Assembly (NCBI GenBank): GCA_028281205.1
Contig: JANQKJ010000368.1
Location: 1 to 8,809 of the forward strand
Direction of reading: 5' to 3'
Origin: Gammaproteobacteria bacterium
Lineage (GTDB): Bacteria; Pseudomonadota; Gammaproteobacteria; UBA4575
Length of the DNA stretch: 8,809 nucleotides
This document shows positions 1-6,485 of the stretch, in pieces. A program made the position numbers and the translations under genes. The notes beneath the pieces are model-generated. The model saw only the letters and a program-made list of their open reading frames with translations. It made no database searches and was not told the DNA's origin. Numbering within the stretch: the stretch's first letter is position 1; every line of letters begins with the position of its first letter.

Positions 1-214
1 AATGAACATCTGGATCCGCATGCCAGGAAATTAACCTGGGCTGATCAACTGTTTTACCAAACATAGTAATTGAGCGTTTTTGCCAAGGGATATTATGTAA
101 TAGTTGATCGCAATATTTTTCGGCGTAGTTGGTATCAAAGAAGTCCTCTAACAAATAAAGTTCACCATCTTTAGTGATTAGATTTTTAGAATTTAAGTCT
201 AGTGCTATTTTCAT
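1..214 (-). CDS. AlkB-like (ALKBH2-type) 2-oxoglutarate/Fe(II) DNA-repair dioxygenase, N-terminal part only
   Basis: The reading frame starts with ATG at 214-212 and is open to the left edge, giving 71 visible residues; the 3' end lies outside the window. The peptide has LLEDFFD near the start, then PWQKRSITMFGKTVDQPRLISWHADPDVH. This matches the region in ALKBH2/3-like proteins just before the iron-binding HxD motif, where an FGK...QPRL.W..D pattern is typical. Family members oxidatively remove alkyl groups from bases such as 1-methyladenine and 3-methylcytosine, using Fe(II) and 2-oxoglutarate in the cytoplasm. The HxD...H iron ligands and the RxxxxxR oxoglutarate motif are not in the window, so catalytic competence cannot be judged. 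It is the last visible gene of the photolyase-SDR operon, starting 11 bases after the SDR stop. No strong Shine-Dalgarno is seen, only a weak TGAG upstream. The family call rests on motif recognition alone. Confidence 0.8.
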   Translation of the reverse strand, partial: MKIALDLNSKNLITKDGELYLLEDFFDTNYAEKYCDQLLHNIPWQKRSITMFGKTVDQPRLISWHADPDVH

Positions 215-225
215 AGTGCTAGAAC

Positions 226-930
226 TCAGATTTTAGAAATTGATGATAAGCCACCATCTGCATGTATGACTTGTCCAGTAACCCAAGCTGAAGATGGATT
301 TAATAAAAATAAAGCAATAGCTGCAATTTCATCTGTTGAGCCAATTTTATTTAAAGGGTGCTTCTTGGCAATAGCTGTTTTCTTCTGTTCATTTGTGAGG
401 ATATTACTTGCTAACGGCGTATCAACAATAGAAGGTGCAATTGCATTAAAGCGAATATTATGAGTAGCATATTCCGCGGCTAAGGACTTAATCAACCCTT
501 CAATAGCACTTTTTGATGTTGCGATTGAACTGTGGTAATTCATACCCAGCTTGCTTGCAATACTGCTAAATGCGACGATACTTGCTTGCTGGCTATTTTT
601 TAACAAAGGAATAGTGTGTTGCAAAGTATTGATTAATCCAAGTACATTTATTTCAAAATCATGGATAAAATCGACTGGTTTGGTGTTTAAGAAAGGTTTT
701 AAATTAATTGTGCCTGGACAATAAATCAGACCATCTAATGTTTCAGTATACTGTTGGATATCAGGAAATGACTTGCAAACATCAGCATTTAATGAAGTAT
801 GAAGTTCATTATTATAGGAGTTGAATGGATTGCGAGTAATAGTTATTACTTGGTTTCCATCCTGAATAAGTTTATCGAGGCATGCTGCACCAATGCCTTG
901 ATTACCGCCAATAATTAAATATTTTCCCAT
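226..930 (-). CDS. Short-chain dehydrogenase/reductase (SDR) family protein lacking the catalytic tyrosine
   Basis: This 234-residue protein has the size and layout of a classical SDR Rossmann fold. The dinucleotide-binding loop is GGNQGIG (residues 8-14), a variant of TGxxxGxG. The usual NAG motif is replaced by CPGT (71-74), the active-site Asn is N95, and the Ser is S123. The Lys is K140 in SKSAIEGLIKSLAAEYA, with the downstream NAIAPSIVDTPLA and ADGG motifs. Counting 13 residues from S123, or four before K140, the expected catalytic tyrosine position holds I136 (codon ATC). The protein may therefore bind NAD(P) without classical oxidoreductase chemistry, or use another residue such as Y132. 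The start ATG (930-928) overlaps the photolyase stop as TAATG, suggesting translational coupling. I recall Tyr-less SDRs of this kind beside photolyase genes in other bacteria but know no established function. Substrate unknown. Confidence 0.9.
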   Translation of the reverse strand: MGKYLIIGGNQGIGAACLDKLIQDGNQVITITRNPFNSYNNELHTSLNADVCKSFPDIQQYTETLDGLIYCPGTINLKPFLNTKPVDFIHDFEINVLGLINTLQHTIPLLKNSQQASIVAFSSIASKLGMNYHSSIATSKSAIEGLIKSLAAEYATHNIRFNAIAPSIVDTPLASNILTNEQKKTAIAKKHPLNKIGSTDEIAAIALFLLNPSSAWVTGQVIHADGGLSSISKI

Positions 931-932
931 TA
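928..932 (-). promoter_or_regulatory. TAATG stop-start overlap between photolyase and SDR genes
   Basis: On the minus strand the photolyase stop TAA (932-930) shares one base with the SDR start ATG (930-928). No Shine-Dalgarno is visible just upstream of this ATG, so SDR translation probably depends on re-initiation by ribosomes finishing the photolyase. This ties the two proteins to a common expression level. Confidence 0.75.
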
Positions 933-2447
933 GTTTAGAGTGCTTAGATAATTCTTGCTATCGAGCCGTATTTGCTTGATTTTATCAGCTGACATTTTAC
1001 TTAGTGTTGAATATACCATTGCCAAACGTTGATTATTGCCTAATTTTTTTCTATGTGTGTGCAAAAAATTCCAATACAAATAATTGAATGGGCATGCATC
1101 AGGGCCTGATTTTTGTTTCACATCATAATGGCACGACTCGCAATAATTTGACATCTTGTTAATGTATGCCCCGCCTGCAGAATAGGGTTTGCTCGCTAGG
1201 TATCCACCGTCAGCATATAAAATCATGCCACTAACATTTGGTAGCTCTACCCACTCAAAGGCATCTGCATACACAATCATATACCATTCATTGACTTCGT
1301 CTGGGTTAATGCCTGTGAGTAATGTGAAGTTACCTAGTACCATGAGTCTTTGAATATGATGTGCATAAGCATACTCTCGACTTTGGTTGATACATTGATG
1401 CAGGCAGTTAAGCTTTGTTTCGCTGGACCAAAAGAAGCCAGGTAATTTACGTTGGGCTTTGAAGTAGTTTTTTTTAGCGTAATCAGGCATGTTTAACCAG
1501 TAAATACCCCTCACATATTCTCTCCAGCCTAATATTTGTCGAATAAACCCTTCTGCAGAATTAATAGGGATATTGCCTTTAGTGTATGCAGACTCGATTT
1601 TATTAATAACTTCTTTGGGTAATAACAGTCCAATGTTTAGATAAAAGCTGATAACCGAATGATACATATAAGGCTGGTTTTGAAGCATTGCATCTTGATA
1701 CTCACCAAAATGCGCTAAGCGGTGTTTGATAAAATCATTTAATACTTTGAGGGCTTGTTTCCTGGTTGTAGCAAAAGTAAATGGATATAGATCTCCAAAG
1801 TGATCATGAAATTGATTTTCTACTAATGTAAGCACTGGCTTGGTTATTTCATCAGGTATAAACTGAACAGGGTCTGGAATATTTTTTAAATGTTTAGGAA
1901 AGTTTCTATTTTGCTTATCATAATTCCATTTTCCACCTTCAGGTTTAGTCTCATTCATAAGCACCTTATGCTTACTTCTCATTAAACGGTAAAAATTCTC
2001 CATGCGGAGTCGTGTTTTATCTTTTGCCCAATGTGTGAATTCTTCATGAGATGCATAGAAACGATCATCGTCTAGGATGTTTACCTGAATATTTATTTTT
2101 AATGATTTTAGTTCTTGTAGAACTCGATATTCACTAGGTTCAGTAACTAGAATACTGTCAATATTATTTAGACGAGTAATTCTAATTAATTCACTACTTA
2201 ATTTTCCCGTATTTTCAGGATCGTTTAACTTAACGTAGATGGTTTTGAAGCCGTTTTCATTTAATTCTGCAACAAAGTGACGCATTGCGGAAAATATTAG
2301 GGCAATCTTTTTTTTGTGGTGCTTGACGTAAGTGCACTCTTGTACAACTTCACACATCAATATTAGATCTGTGCTTTTATTGCAGCAACGTAAGCTAGAG
2401 ATCTTGGTATTGAGTTGATCGCCAAGTAAAAGGATTAATGAAGCCAT
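930..2447 (-). CDS. Cryptochrome/photolyase family protein, FeS-type (PhrB-like) probable (6-4) photolyase
   Basis: This 505-residue flavoprotein is of the FeS-BCP (PhrB) branch, which repairs UV-induced (6-4) photoproducts with light. The N-terminal part begins LILLLGDQLN (residues 4-13), typical of this branch. Four cysteines fit the iron-sulphur ligands: C348, C436, C439 and C452. They have the same spacing as C350, C438, C441 and C454 recalled for Agrobacterium PhrB. The paired histidines H363-H364 (YAHHIQR) match the active-site His pair of PhrB with the same offset of two. W340, W388 and Y389 are candidates for the electron-transfer chain to FAD. The FAD-pocket stretch YADGGYLASKPYSAGGAYI (411-429) is well preserved. 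The frame extends upstream to a TTG at 2492, but ATG at 2447 matches where the family begins. No Shine-Dalgarno precedes it. It is the first gene of the operon with the SDR and alkB-like genes. It could be a photoreceptor rather than a repair enzyme, but the intact His pair favours repair. Confidence 0.93.
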   Translation of the reverse strand: MASLILLLGDQLNTKISSLRCCNKSTDLILMCEVVQECTYVKHHKKKIALIFSAMRHFVAELNENGFKTIYVKLNDPENTGKLSSELIRITRLNNIDSILVTEPSEYRVLQELKSLKINIQVNILDDDRFYASHEEFTHWAKDKTRLRMENFYRLMRSKHKVLMNETKPEGGKWNYDKQNRNFPKHLKNIPDPVQFIPDEITKPVLTLVENQFHDHFGDLYPFTFATTRKQALKVLNDFIKHRLAHFGEYQDAMLQNQPYMYHSVISFYLNIGLLLPKEVINKIESAYTKGNIPINSAEGFIRQILGWREYVRGIYWLNMPDYAKKNYFKAQRKLPGFFWSSETKLNCLHQCINQSREYAYAHHIQRLMVLGNFTLLTGINPDEVNEWYMIVYADAFEWVELPNVSGMILYADGGYLASKPYSAGGAYINKMSNYCESCHYDVKQKSGPDACPFNYLYWNFLHTHRKKLGNNQRLAMVYSTLSKMSADKIKQIRLDSKNYLSTLN

Positions 2448-2497
2448 AAAGGTGTGAGGTGCGAGTATTAGCTTAATAGTACAGCAAAGCAAACTAA

Positions 2498-2521
2498 GCT
2501 GATTTTTTTGTACATATCAGC
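2498..2521. repeat. Inverted repeat GCTGAT-N12-ATCAGC enclosing TGTACA
   Basis: A perfect 6-base inverted repeat (2498-2503 and 2516-2521) flanks a T-run and the palindrome TGTACA (2509-2514). It lies 51-74 bases upstream of the photolyase start codon. It could be an operator for a light- or damage-responsive regulator, or a hairpin in the photolyase mRNA leader. The symmetry is seen directly; the role is inference. Confidence 0.4.
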
Positions 2522-2570
2522 CGCTATATAGTTGTTAAACAGTAAGTAAAAAATTGATTATTTGTAATTT

Positions 2571-2582
2571 AAATTCGAATTT
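2571..2582. repeat. Perfect 12-base palindrome AAATTCGAATTT in the divergent promoter region
   Basis: The palindrome sits 58-69 bases upstream of the DUF533 start and just upstream of the candidate -10 TATAAA at 2590-2595, a position suited to a dimeric regulator. In such AT-rich DNA a short palindrome can arise by chance, so this is only a candidate operator. Confidence 0.3.
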
Positions 2583-2639
2583 TATTTACTATAAAAAACG
2601 ATTATATTGCTTACTTTAAATTACGAGTTTGATTTATCG

Positions 2640-3311
2640 ATGAGTAACATGAATAGCATATTAGACAAAGTTTTATCAGGCGGTGCGGCAACCGGTTTAG
2701 CTTCAGGTTTAGCAGGTGGCCTTGCTGGCTCATTTTTAATGAGTAAAAAAGGGCGTAAATTTGGTAAGAGTGCACTTAGAGTAGGCGGTGCAGCAGCCGT
2801 GGGAGCACTGGCTTATTCAGCTTATAAGAAATATACCAATAAACAAAATACTGCCACTGTTACAGACTCTGGGTTCGAAAATACGAATACACAAAATCTA
2901 GAAAACTCGGGTTTTCTTCCGGCAAAAAATGACCAAGCCGCATTACATAATCTAGAATCTACATTAGTAACAGCTATGATCGCTGCGAGTCGGGCTGATG
3001 GACAAATGGATGTGCAAGAGAGTCAGGCAATATTCAAGCAAATAAAATCTTACCAGCTAAGTGCCGAAGAAGAAGCTCTGTTGATAGAACAAATTCAGAA
3101 TCCAGTAAACATGGATGCACTAATCAGTGCAGCAACGACGCCAGAAATAGCGACTGAGATTTATGCTGTTTCTGTAATAACAATGAATGAGATAAATTCT
3201 GCAGAACGTGATTATTTAAGCATGCTAGCAATGAGATTAAATATACCAAATGCTTTAGCGGAAACCATAGAGAATGAAGTTAGCCAAGATTCAATAGTCA
3301 ATGCTGCCTAG
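2640..3311 (+). CDS. DUF533 (YebE/TerB-like) protein with Gly/Ala-rich hydrophobic N-terminal region
   Basis: This is a 223-residue protein. Residues 11-35 (SGGAATGLASGLAGGLAG core) and 48-62 are glycine/alanine-rich and hydrophobic. They are separated by a basic stretch SKKGRKFGKSALR (35-47), suggesting membrane association or insertion. A polar linker (65-97) leads to a helical domain (about 98-215) with ADGQMD (119-124), like the acidic ADG.ID motif of TerB-like/DUF533 domains. DUF533 proteins, including E. coli YebE, have no established biochemical activity; some YebE homologues respond to envelope stress. A TTG lies upstream in frame at 2607. ATG at 2640 is preferred because the extra residues do not resemble the family. 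ATG at 2649 (MNSILDKVL) is an equally sensible start, with a weak GAG four bases before it. It is the only plus-strand gene, with its own divergent promoter region, and converges on the copper-enzyme operon. Confidence 0.85.
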   Translation: MSNMNSILDKVLSGGAATGLASGLAGGLAGSFLMSKKGRKFGKSALRVGGAAAVGALAYSAYKKYTNKQNTATVTDSGFENTNTQNLENSGFLPAKNDQAALHNLESTLVTAMIAASRADGQMDVQESQAIFKQIKSYQLSAEEEALLIEQIQNPVNMDALISAATTPEIATEIYAVSVITMNEINSAERDYLSMLAMRLNIPNALAETIENEVSQDSIVNAA

Positions 3312-3377
3312 TGAAATTCTGATATAGTCAGACAGACAGGAAGTTAAAAAAACTGAACCATGATTTGAGCGACTTGA
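3312..3377. other. Short convergent intergenic region
   Basis: These 66 bases separate the ends of two converging genes. They contain a small inverted repeat TCTGA-N5-TCAGA (3318-3332), a run of seven A at 3346-3352 (T-run on the minus strand), and the left arm of AGCGA-N10-TCGCT (3368-3387). The last repeat overlaps the end of the minus-strand gene. None forms a textbook intrinsic terminator, although one or more may take part in ending transcription. Confidence 0.4.
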
Positions 3378-5204
3378 TTAATTCGCTGTATTTATATTAT
3401 TACTTGCGTCAACCCAATCAAAATAACCAATCATCATCTCGTCGCGAGTCCTTAAGCCAAACCTAACATCAGTGTTAGGATCAGGGTTATTTAGGTTGTT
3501 TTCACTATTGTCATACCAGCCGCTCGCGAGAAGCTTCATTCCTTTTTTAATAATAATTGGTTGCCTGAATTGATAATATTGTTGCCAGTTTGGATCATAA
3601 ACAGGGATATCAAGTAACACTTCTTTACTACCATTGGTTTTAATAAGCTCATATCTAAATGCTGAGCCTCTTAAATGCATATGTGGGTACAGTCCTACTA
3701 TTTCACCGTTTTGGTTAAATTTAAATTCTGCTGTTTCTAAATGATGCTTTTTTTGTGCTGGGATCAATATATTAATATTCGTTGCCGCAAGGGTGTTAAT
3801 TGCTTTGTCGGGCCGCTTATCCAAGAATTGTAGTCCAACTTGTGGGCGATCCTGAGCATGTATCCCATTAGATTGATAATGTGCTTGTAAAACAATTCTC
3901 CAACCTTTAGGTAATAACTTTGCAGACCCATCCTGATAAGTAACGCCGGGTAGCCCTGGTATATAACCACTAAAAAATCCTTTCAAAGCCAGCTTGTGCA
4001 ATTCTTTGCGGTTTATATCTGTCTTTGCTTGTGCACCGGGCATAAATTTGTCGAATGAATCTTTAGGTGGTAACACGAATAAAATTATATGATGAGTATT
4101 CCCGGGTGTGTCTGTTGCTACTTCGACAGTATGTACCCAGCGGTCTTTATTAAAGTTGGTTGGAATGCTGAGATATTTATACTCAATTTCACCTTGCGTT
4201 GGTATATCTACTGTCACGGGACTAGTTAAAATCACATCCGGTTGACCATATTTCCATCCAGATGTCCATTCTGCAACAACATTAGTGTTAGTTTCGCTGC
4301 CTTTAAAAGCTCCGGCATCTATCCAATCAATAATTTTTTTCCTATCTGCATTGGCAAGATATTTATCATTATTTATGAAGCGCTTTGAACCGTCAGTTAA
4401 TGACCATGGAGGCATGATTTTATTTTCTAATACGAAACGAATCATTTCTTTGCGGTTATATACTTGTTGGTAAGTTTCTAGTGGGAAGGGACCAGCCTGG
4501 CCAGGACGATGGCAAGACTGACATTTTTGACTAATTAAAAACTGTATATCCTTATTCCAACTAACTTTGTGGCCTTTGTTTGTTGTCTTTGCTTGTCGAA
4601 TAATGCAGCCAGGTGCTGAGGTTGCGCTTAGCTGAACTTCTTGGTTGTATCTAACCGCATCTAGTGCATCGCTAAGGAATGTTTGTCTTGCCTTTGTTCG
4701 GCTGAAGCCTATGCCATACTGGTCATCAATTGCTCCACGGTATTTAAGTTTAGAATCTTTATTGAAGAGATATACTTCAGCGCTGGTTTGTACACCTAAC
4801 CATGAGCTTAATTTTCTATTTTTATCTAGAATATAAATGCCATCTAAATTATGCCTTTGACGATCTTTTTCGGCAGTCTCTTGCCGTGCTAGCTGTCCCG
4901 TTAACAGAAAAATAACTTTTAGTCCTTGCTTCTGGAATTCTTTTAACTTGCCTGCATATCTTCTGGATATGGGGCAATCAGGGTCACGCACAGCAATTAG
5001 GAAAATTTCATTGTTAAATAGGGTTGATAAAGTAACTATTCCAGATGTGGTGCTGAATTCATCTGTTGGCAGGCTTTTATTGATCGGAGCATAAATATCC
5101 TCATCTGCCGATGCTTGCCATTGGAAGTTTTTATCAGATACTTCTGCTGAGCATGGACTGAAAATAGAAGTTATAAAGAGACTGATGAGCAATACTTTCT
5201 TCAT
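3378..5204 (-). CDS. Exported fusion protein: thioredoxin/peroxiredoxin-like domain, cytochrome c-type haem domain, PHM-type copper monooxygenase
   Basis: The 608-residue protein has a Sec signal peptide (residues 1-20, likely cut after CSA). A thioredoxin-fold domain (about 45-190) has one cysteine in DPDCPISRRY (C77). A haem-binding CQSCH (C228, C231, H232) is followed by RPGQAGPFPLETY and KIMPPW (M264, a possible haem ligand). Last is a copper type II, ascorbate-dependent monooxygenase-like region (about 315-600). Copper ligands can be assigned by analogy with peptidylglycine alpha-hydroxylating monooxygenase (PHM): H371, H372 and H442 for CuH; H508, H510 and M590 (or M591) for CuM. The PHM residues are 107, 108, 172 and 242, 244, 314, with similar spacing. 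No cysteine occurs after C231, so animal-type PHM disulphides are absent. Similar fusions occur in other bacteria, to my recollection, mostly uncharacterised. The protein presumably hydroxylates an unknown substrate in the periplasm, fed by its own haem and thiol domains (inference). Its start is 2 bases after the hydrolase stop. Confidence 0.9.
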   Translation of the reverse strand: MKKVLLISLFITSIFSPCSAEVSDKNFQWQASADEDIYAPINKSLPTDEFSTTSGIVTLSTLFNNEIFLIAVRDPDCPISRRYAGKLKEFQKQGLKVIFLLTGQLARQETAEKDRQRHNLDGIYILDKNRKLSSWLGVQTSAEVYLFNKDSKLKYRGAIDDQYGIGFSRTKARQTFLSDALDAVRYNQEVQLSATSAPGCIIRQAKTTNKGHKVSWNKDIQFLISQKCQSCHRPGQAGPFPLETYQQVYNRKEMIRFVLENKIMPPWSLTDGSKRFINNDKYLANADRKKIIDWIDAGAFKGSETNTNVVAEWTSGWKYGQPDVILTSPVTVDIPTQGEIEYKYLSIPTNFNKDRWVHTVEVATDTPGNTHHIILFVLPPKDSFDKFMPGAQAKTDINRKELHKLALKGFFSGYIPGLPGVTYQDGSAKLLPKGWRIVLQAHYQSNGIHAQDRPQVGLQFLDKRPDKAINTLAATNINILIPAQKKHHLETAEFKFNQNGEIVGLYPHMHLRGSAFRYELIKTNGSKEVLLDIPVYDPNWQQYYQFRQPIIIKKGMKLLASGWYDNSENNLNNPDPNTDVRFGLRTRDEMMIGYFDWVDASNNINTAN

Positions 5205-5206
5205 AA

Positions 5207-6334
5207 TTACTTACTTTCACTGATCATATATAGCAAAGCGATAGCGCGGTTCATGGCTCTTAATGAACGCATGAAATGATCCAAGCCAATTTCTAATACT
5301 GTAGGGCTATTAGGTACGAGCATTTCATGTGTTAGTGCAGCACCGTCGTTGGGCCCATATTGTGCAAGCCGTTGATAACTGTAACGAGATTGTTTACTCA
5401 AGTTACTAGCGAATGGCAAAGCAACATAATTCACAATAGTAACGTTTTCTGGATATGATAAGTCTGAAGCACGTTTAAATGAGATATCTTTTTGTAAGCT
5501 TCGTACAGCAGTGAGAGGCGTATCAGGCGCAAAACCAATGGATAACAACCATTTTTCAGGATCATTGACTTCTAAGTCTACTAATGTGCTACCTGAAATA
5601 ATGCCGCCTATATTTAGCCATCCGCTTAAATGTGGTGCTTCTTCGCTGTTGAGTAATTTTCCTAAAGCATATGCGGTATCTGCTCCACCTTTGCTTACAC
5701 TAATAATAATGATTGATTTATTAAGATTTTTTGCTTCTTCGATTGCATTAATAATAATTTCAGCATTCTGTTCGACATTACCATGTTCGTTGGTTCTAAC
5801 TAATGAAGATGTTAGTCCAAATAAGGCTAATGCCTTTCTTTGAAATTCTAGATCAGCACCTGTGTCATGGCGTGTTTCCCAATTCCATCCAGGTACTAAT
5901 AGTGCATGGTGTTGAGAAAAATTTTCTTTAATTTGAGCTTTAGTTGCAGGTGAATTTATATGTTTGCTTAAATCAAGAGAGTGACTTTGCCAATAAGGGT
6001 TATTACCCTCACTTAATAAATTTCTGGCATAAATAATAGTTGCAAAATCTGTTGAGCCATCGCTAACTAAGCTTTGTAATTGATAGGGGTTAGGAGTGTT
6101 GCTAATGTCCAGTCTTGCTAGTAGTTGTTTGATGCGAGGATCGGTATATTGCTTATGAGAAGATGTTAGAGCAATTTTTGCAATATCCGAATCCAGATTC
6201 TCAGATATAGTTTGGTTGCCTATTTTGCCACTGGCATAGTAAGGGCCTTTTAATGTTGTGCATCCTGATAAAATAAAACAATATAGCAACAAACAGAGCG
6301 CTATCTTGCCTCGGATAGAATATATCTTTTGCAT
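5207..6334 (-). CDS. Lipoprotein with alpha/beta-hydrolase fold
   Basis: This 375-residue protein has a basic start, a hydrophobic segment (11-22) and the lipobox ILSGC, so it should be lipidated at C25 and anchored in the envelope. An alpha/beta-hydrolase core begins around 143 with ALLVPGWNW. The nucleophile elbow is SVSKGG (S214), a variant of GxSxG with serine in the first position. D330 in GPNDGAA and H353 in GLDHFM are good candidates for the acid and histidine of the triad. The N-terminal part (26-140) is predicted soluble and I do not recognise it. The substrate is unknown; esterase, lipase or peptidase-like activity is possible. It is the first gene of a two-gene operon with the copper-monooxygenase fusion, so the two probably act on related compounds in the periplasm (inference). 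No Shine-Dalgarno precedes the ATG at 6334. Confidence 0.82.
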   Translation of the reverse strand: MQKIYSIRGKIALCLLLYCFILSGCTTLKGPYYASGKIGNQTISENLDSDIAKIALTSSHKQYTDPRIKQLLARLDISNTPNPYQLQSLVSDGSTDFATIIYARNLLSEGNNPYWQSHSLDLSKHINSPATKAQIKENFSQHHALLVPGWNWETRHDTGADLEFQRKALALFGLTSSLVRTNEHGNVEQNAEIIINAIEEAKNLNKSIIIISVSKGGADTAYALGKLLNSEEAPHLSGWLNIGGIISGSTLVDLEVNDPEKWLLSIGFAPDTPLTAVRSLQKDISFKRASDLSYPENVTIVNYVALPFASNLSKQSRYSYQRLAQYGPNDGAALTHEMLVPNSPTVLEIGLDHFMRSLRAMNRAIALLYMISESK

Positions 6335-6348
6335 GCTAAACCATCAAT

Positions 6349-6378
6349 AAAATGAGATATCATTTTGCCCTTATCTCA
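6349..6378. repeat. Two overlapping inverted repeats in the leader of the hydrolase operon
   Basis: AAAATGA-N4-TCATTTT (6349-6366) and TGAGATA-N12-TATCTCA (6353-6378) are both perfect 7-base inverted repeats. They share bases, so in RNA only one hairpin can form at a time. They lie 15-44 bases upstream of the hydrolase ATG, a position suiting either a regulator binding site or an RNA switch controlling ribosome access. The symmetry is certain; the role is not. Confidence 0.4.
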
Positions 6379-6454
6379 ATGGTATCGCATGTAATTAATG
6401 CAATGCTACATTTATTTCAATATCAGCCAAGCTATATCTTCGAATACACTTAGT

Positions 6455-6485
6455 TAATATAAATAACCTCCAATAGGTGATGGAG
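6455..6485 (-). terminator. Weak candidate terminator for the protease/LysM-lipoprotein transcript
   Basis: On the minus strand a stem CTCCA-N8-TGGAG (6485-6468) is followed by the T-rich GTTATTTATATTAA. It lies about 54 bases after the LysM-lipoprotein stop. The stem is only five pairs and the T-run is interrupted, so this is weaker than a standard intrinsic terminator. Confidence 0.25.

Larger units (their letters stand above)
2448..2639. promoter_or_regulatory. Divergent control region between the photolyase operon and the DUF533 gene
   Basis: These 192 very AT-rich bases separate two divergently transcribed units, so promoters for both should lie here. For the plus-strand gene, possible -10 elements are TATAAA at 2590-2595 and TATATT at 2603-2608, but neither has a convincing -35 at 17 bases. 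For the minus strand I could not choose a promoter. Symmetric elements are present: GCTGAT/ATCAGC around a central TGTACA (2498-2521), a perfect 12-base palindrome AAATTCGAATTT (2571-2582), and a 9-of-10 inverted pair AGTAAGTAAA (2541-2550) with TTTATTTACT (2581-2590). No LexA-type CTGT-N8-ACAG box was seen. Which regulator acts here is unknown. Confidence 0.5.

Noticed and set aside
2448..2492. Upstream TTG start extending the photolyase by 15 residues
   Set aside because: The added residues (LLCCTIKLILAPHTF) do not resemble the family start. MASLILLLGDQLN from ATG at 2447 does, and the TTG has no Shine-Dalgarno.
2607..2639. Upstream TTG start for the DUF533 gene
   Set aside because: Its candidate -10 (2603-2608) overlaps this codon, there is no ribosome-binding site, and the extra residues do not match family N-termini.
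2448..2639. LexA/SOS box controlling the repair operon
   Set aside because: No CTGT-N8-ACAG or close variant was found; CTGTTTAACAAC on the minus strand lacks the second half-site.
3318..3387. Bidirectional intrinsic terminator between the convergent genes
   Set aside because: Stems are only five pairs and the A/T run is not adjacent to any of them, so I did not call a terminator.
3764..3970. Short minus-strand reading frame inside the copper-enzyme gene, and similar frames on the plus strand (for example 266-463, 4285-4473, 5511-5843, 7824-8172)
   Set aside because: Each lies wholly within a longer gene with clear family motifs, and none has recognisable domains or a ribosome-binding site.
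5145..5204. Lipoprotein signal in the copper-enzyme fusion (FSPC at residues 15-18)
   Set aside because: Proline directly before the cysteine does not fit a lipobox. A normal signal peptidase I site after CSA (residue 20) fits better.
6379..6440. Sigma-70 promoter with TTGAAA on the minus strand upstream of the hydrolase gene
   Set aside because: At 17-base spacing the -10 position reads TAATTA, a poor match to TATAAT, so the evidence is too weak.
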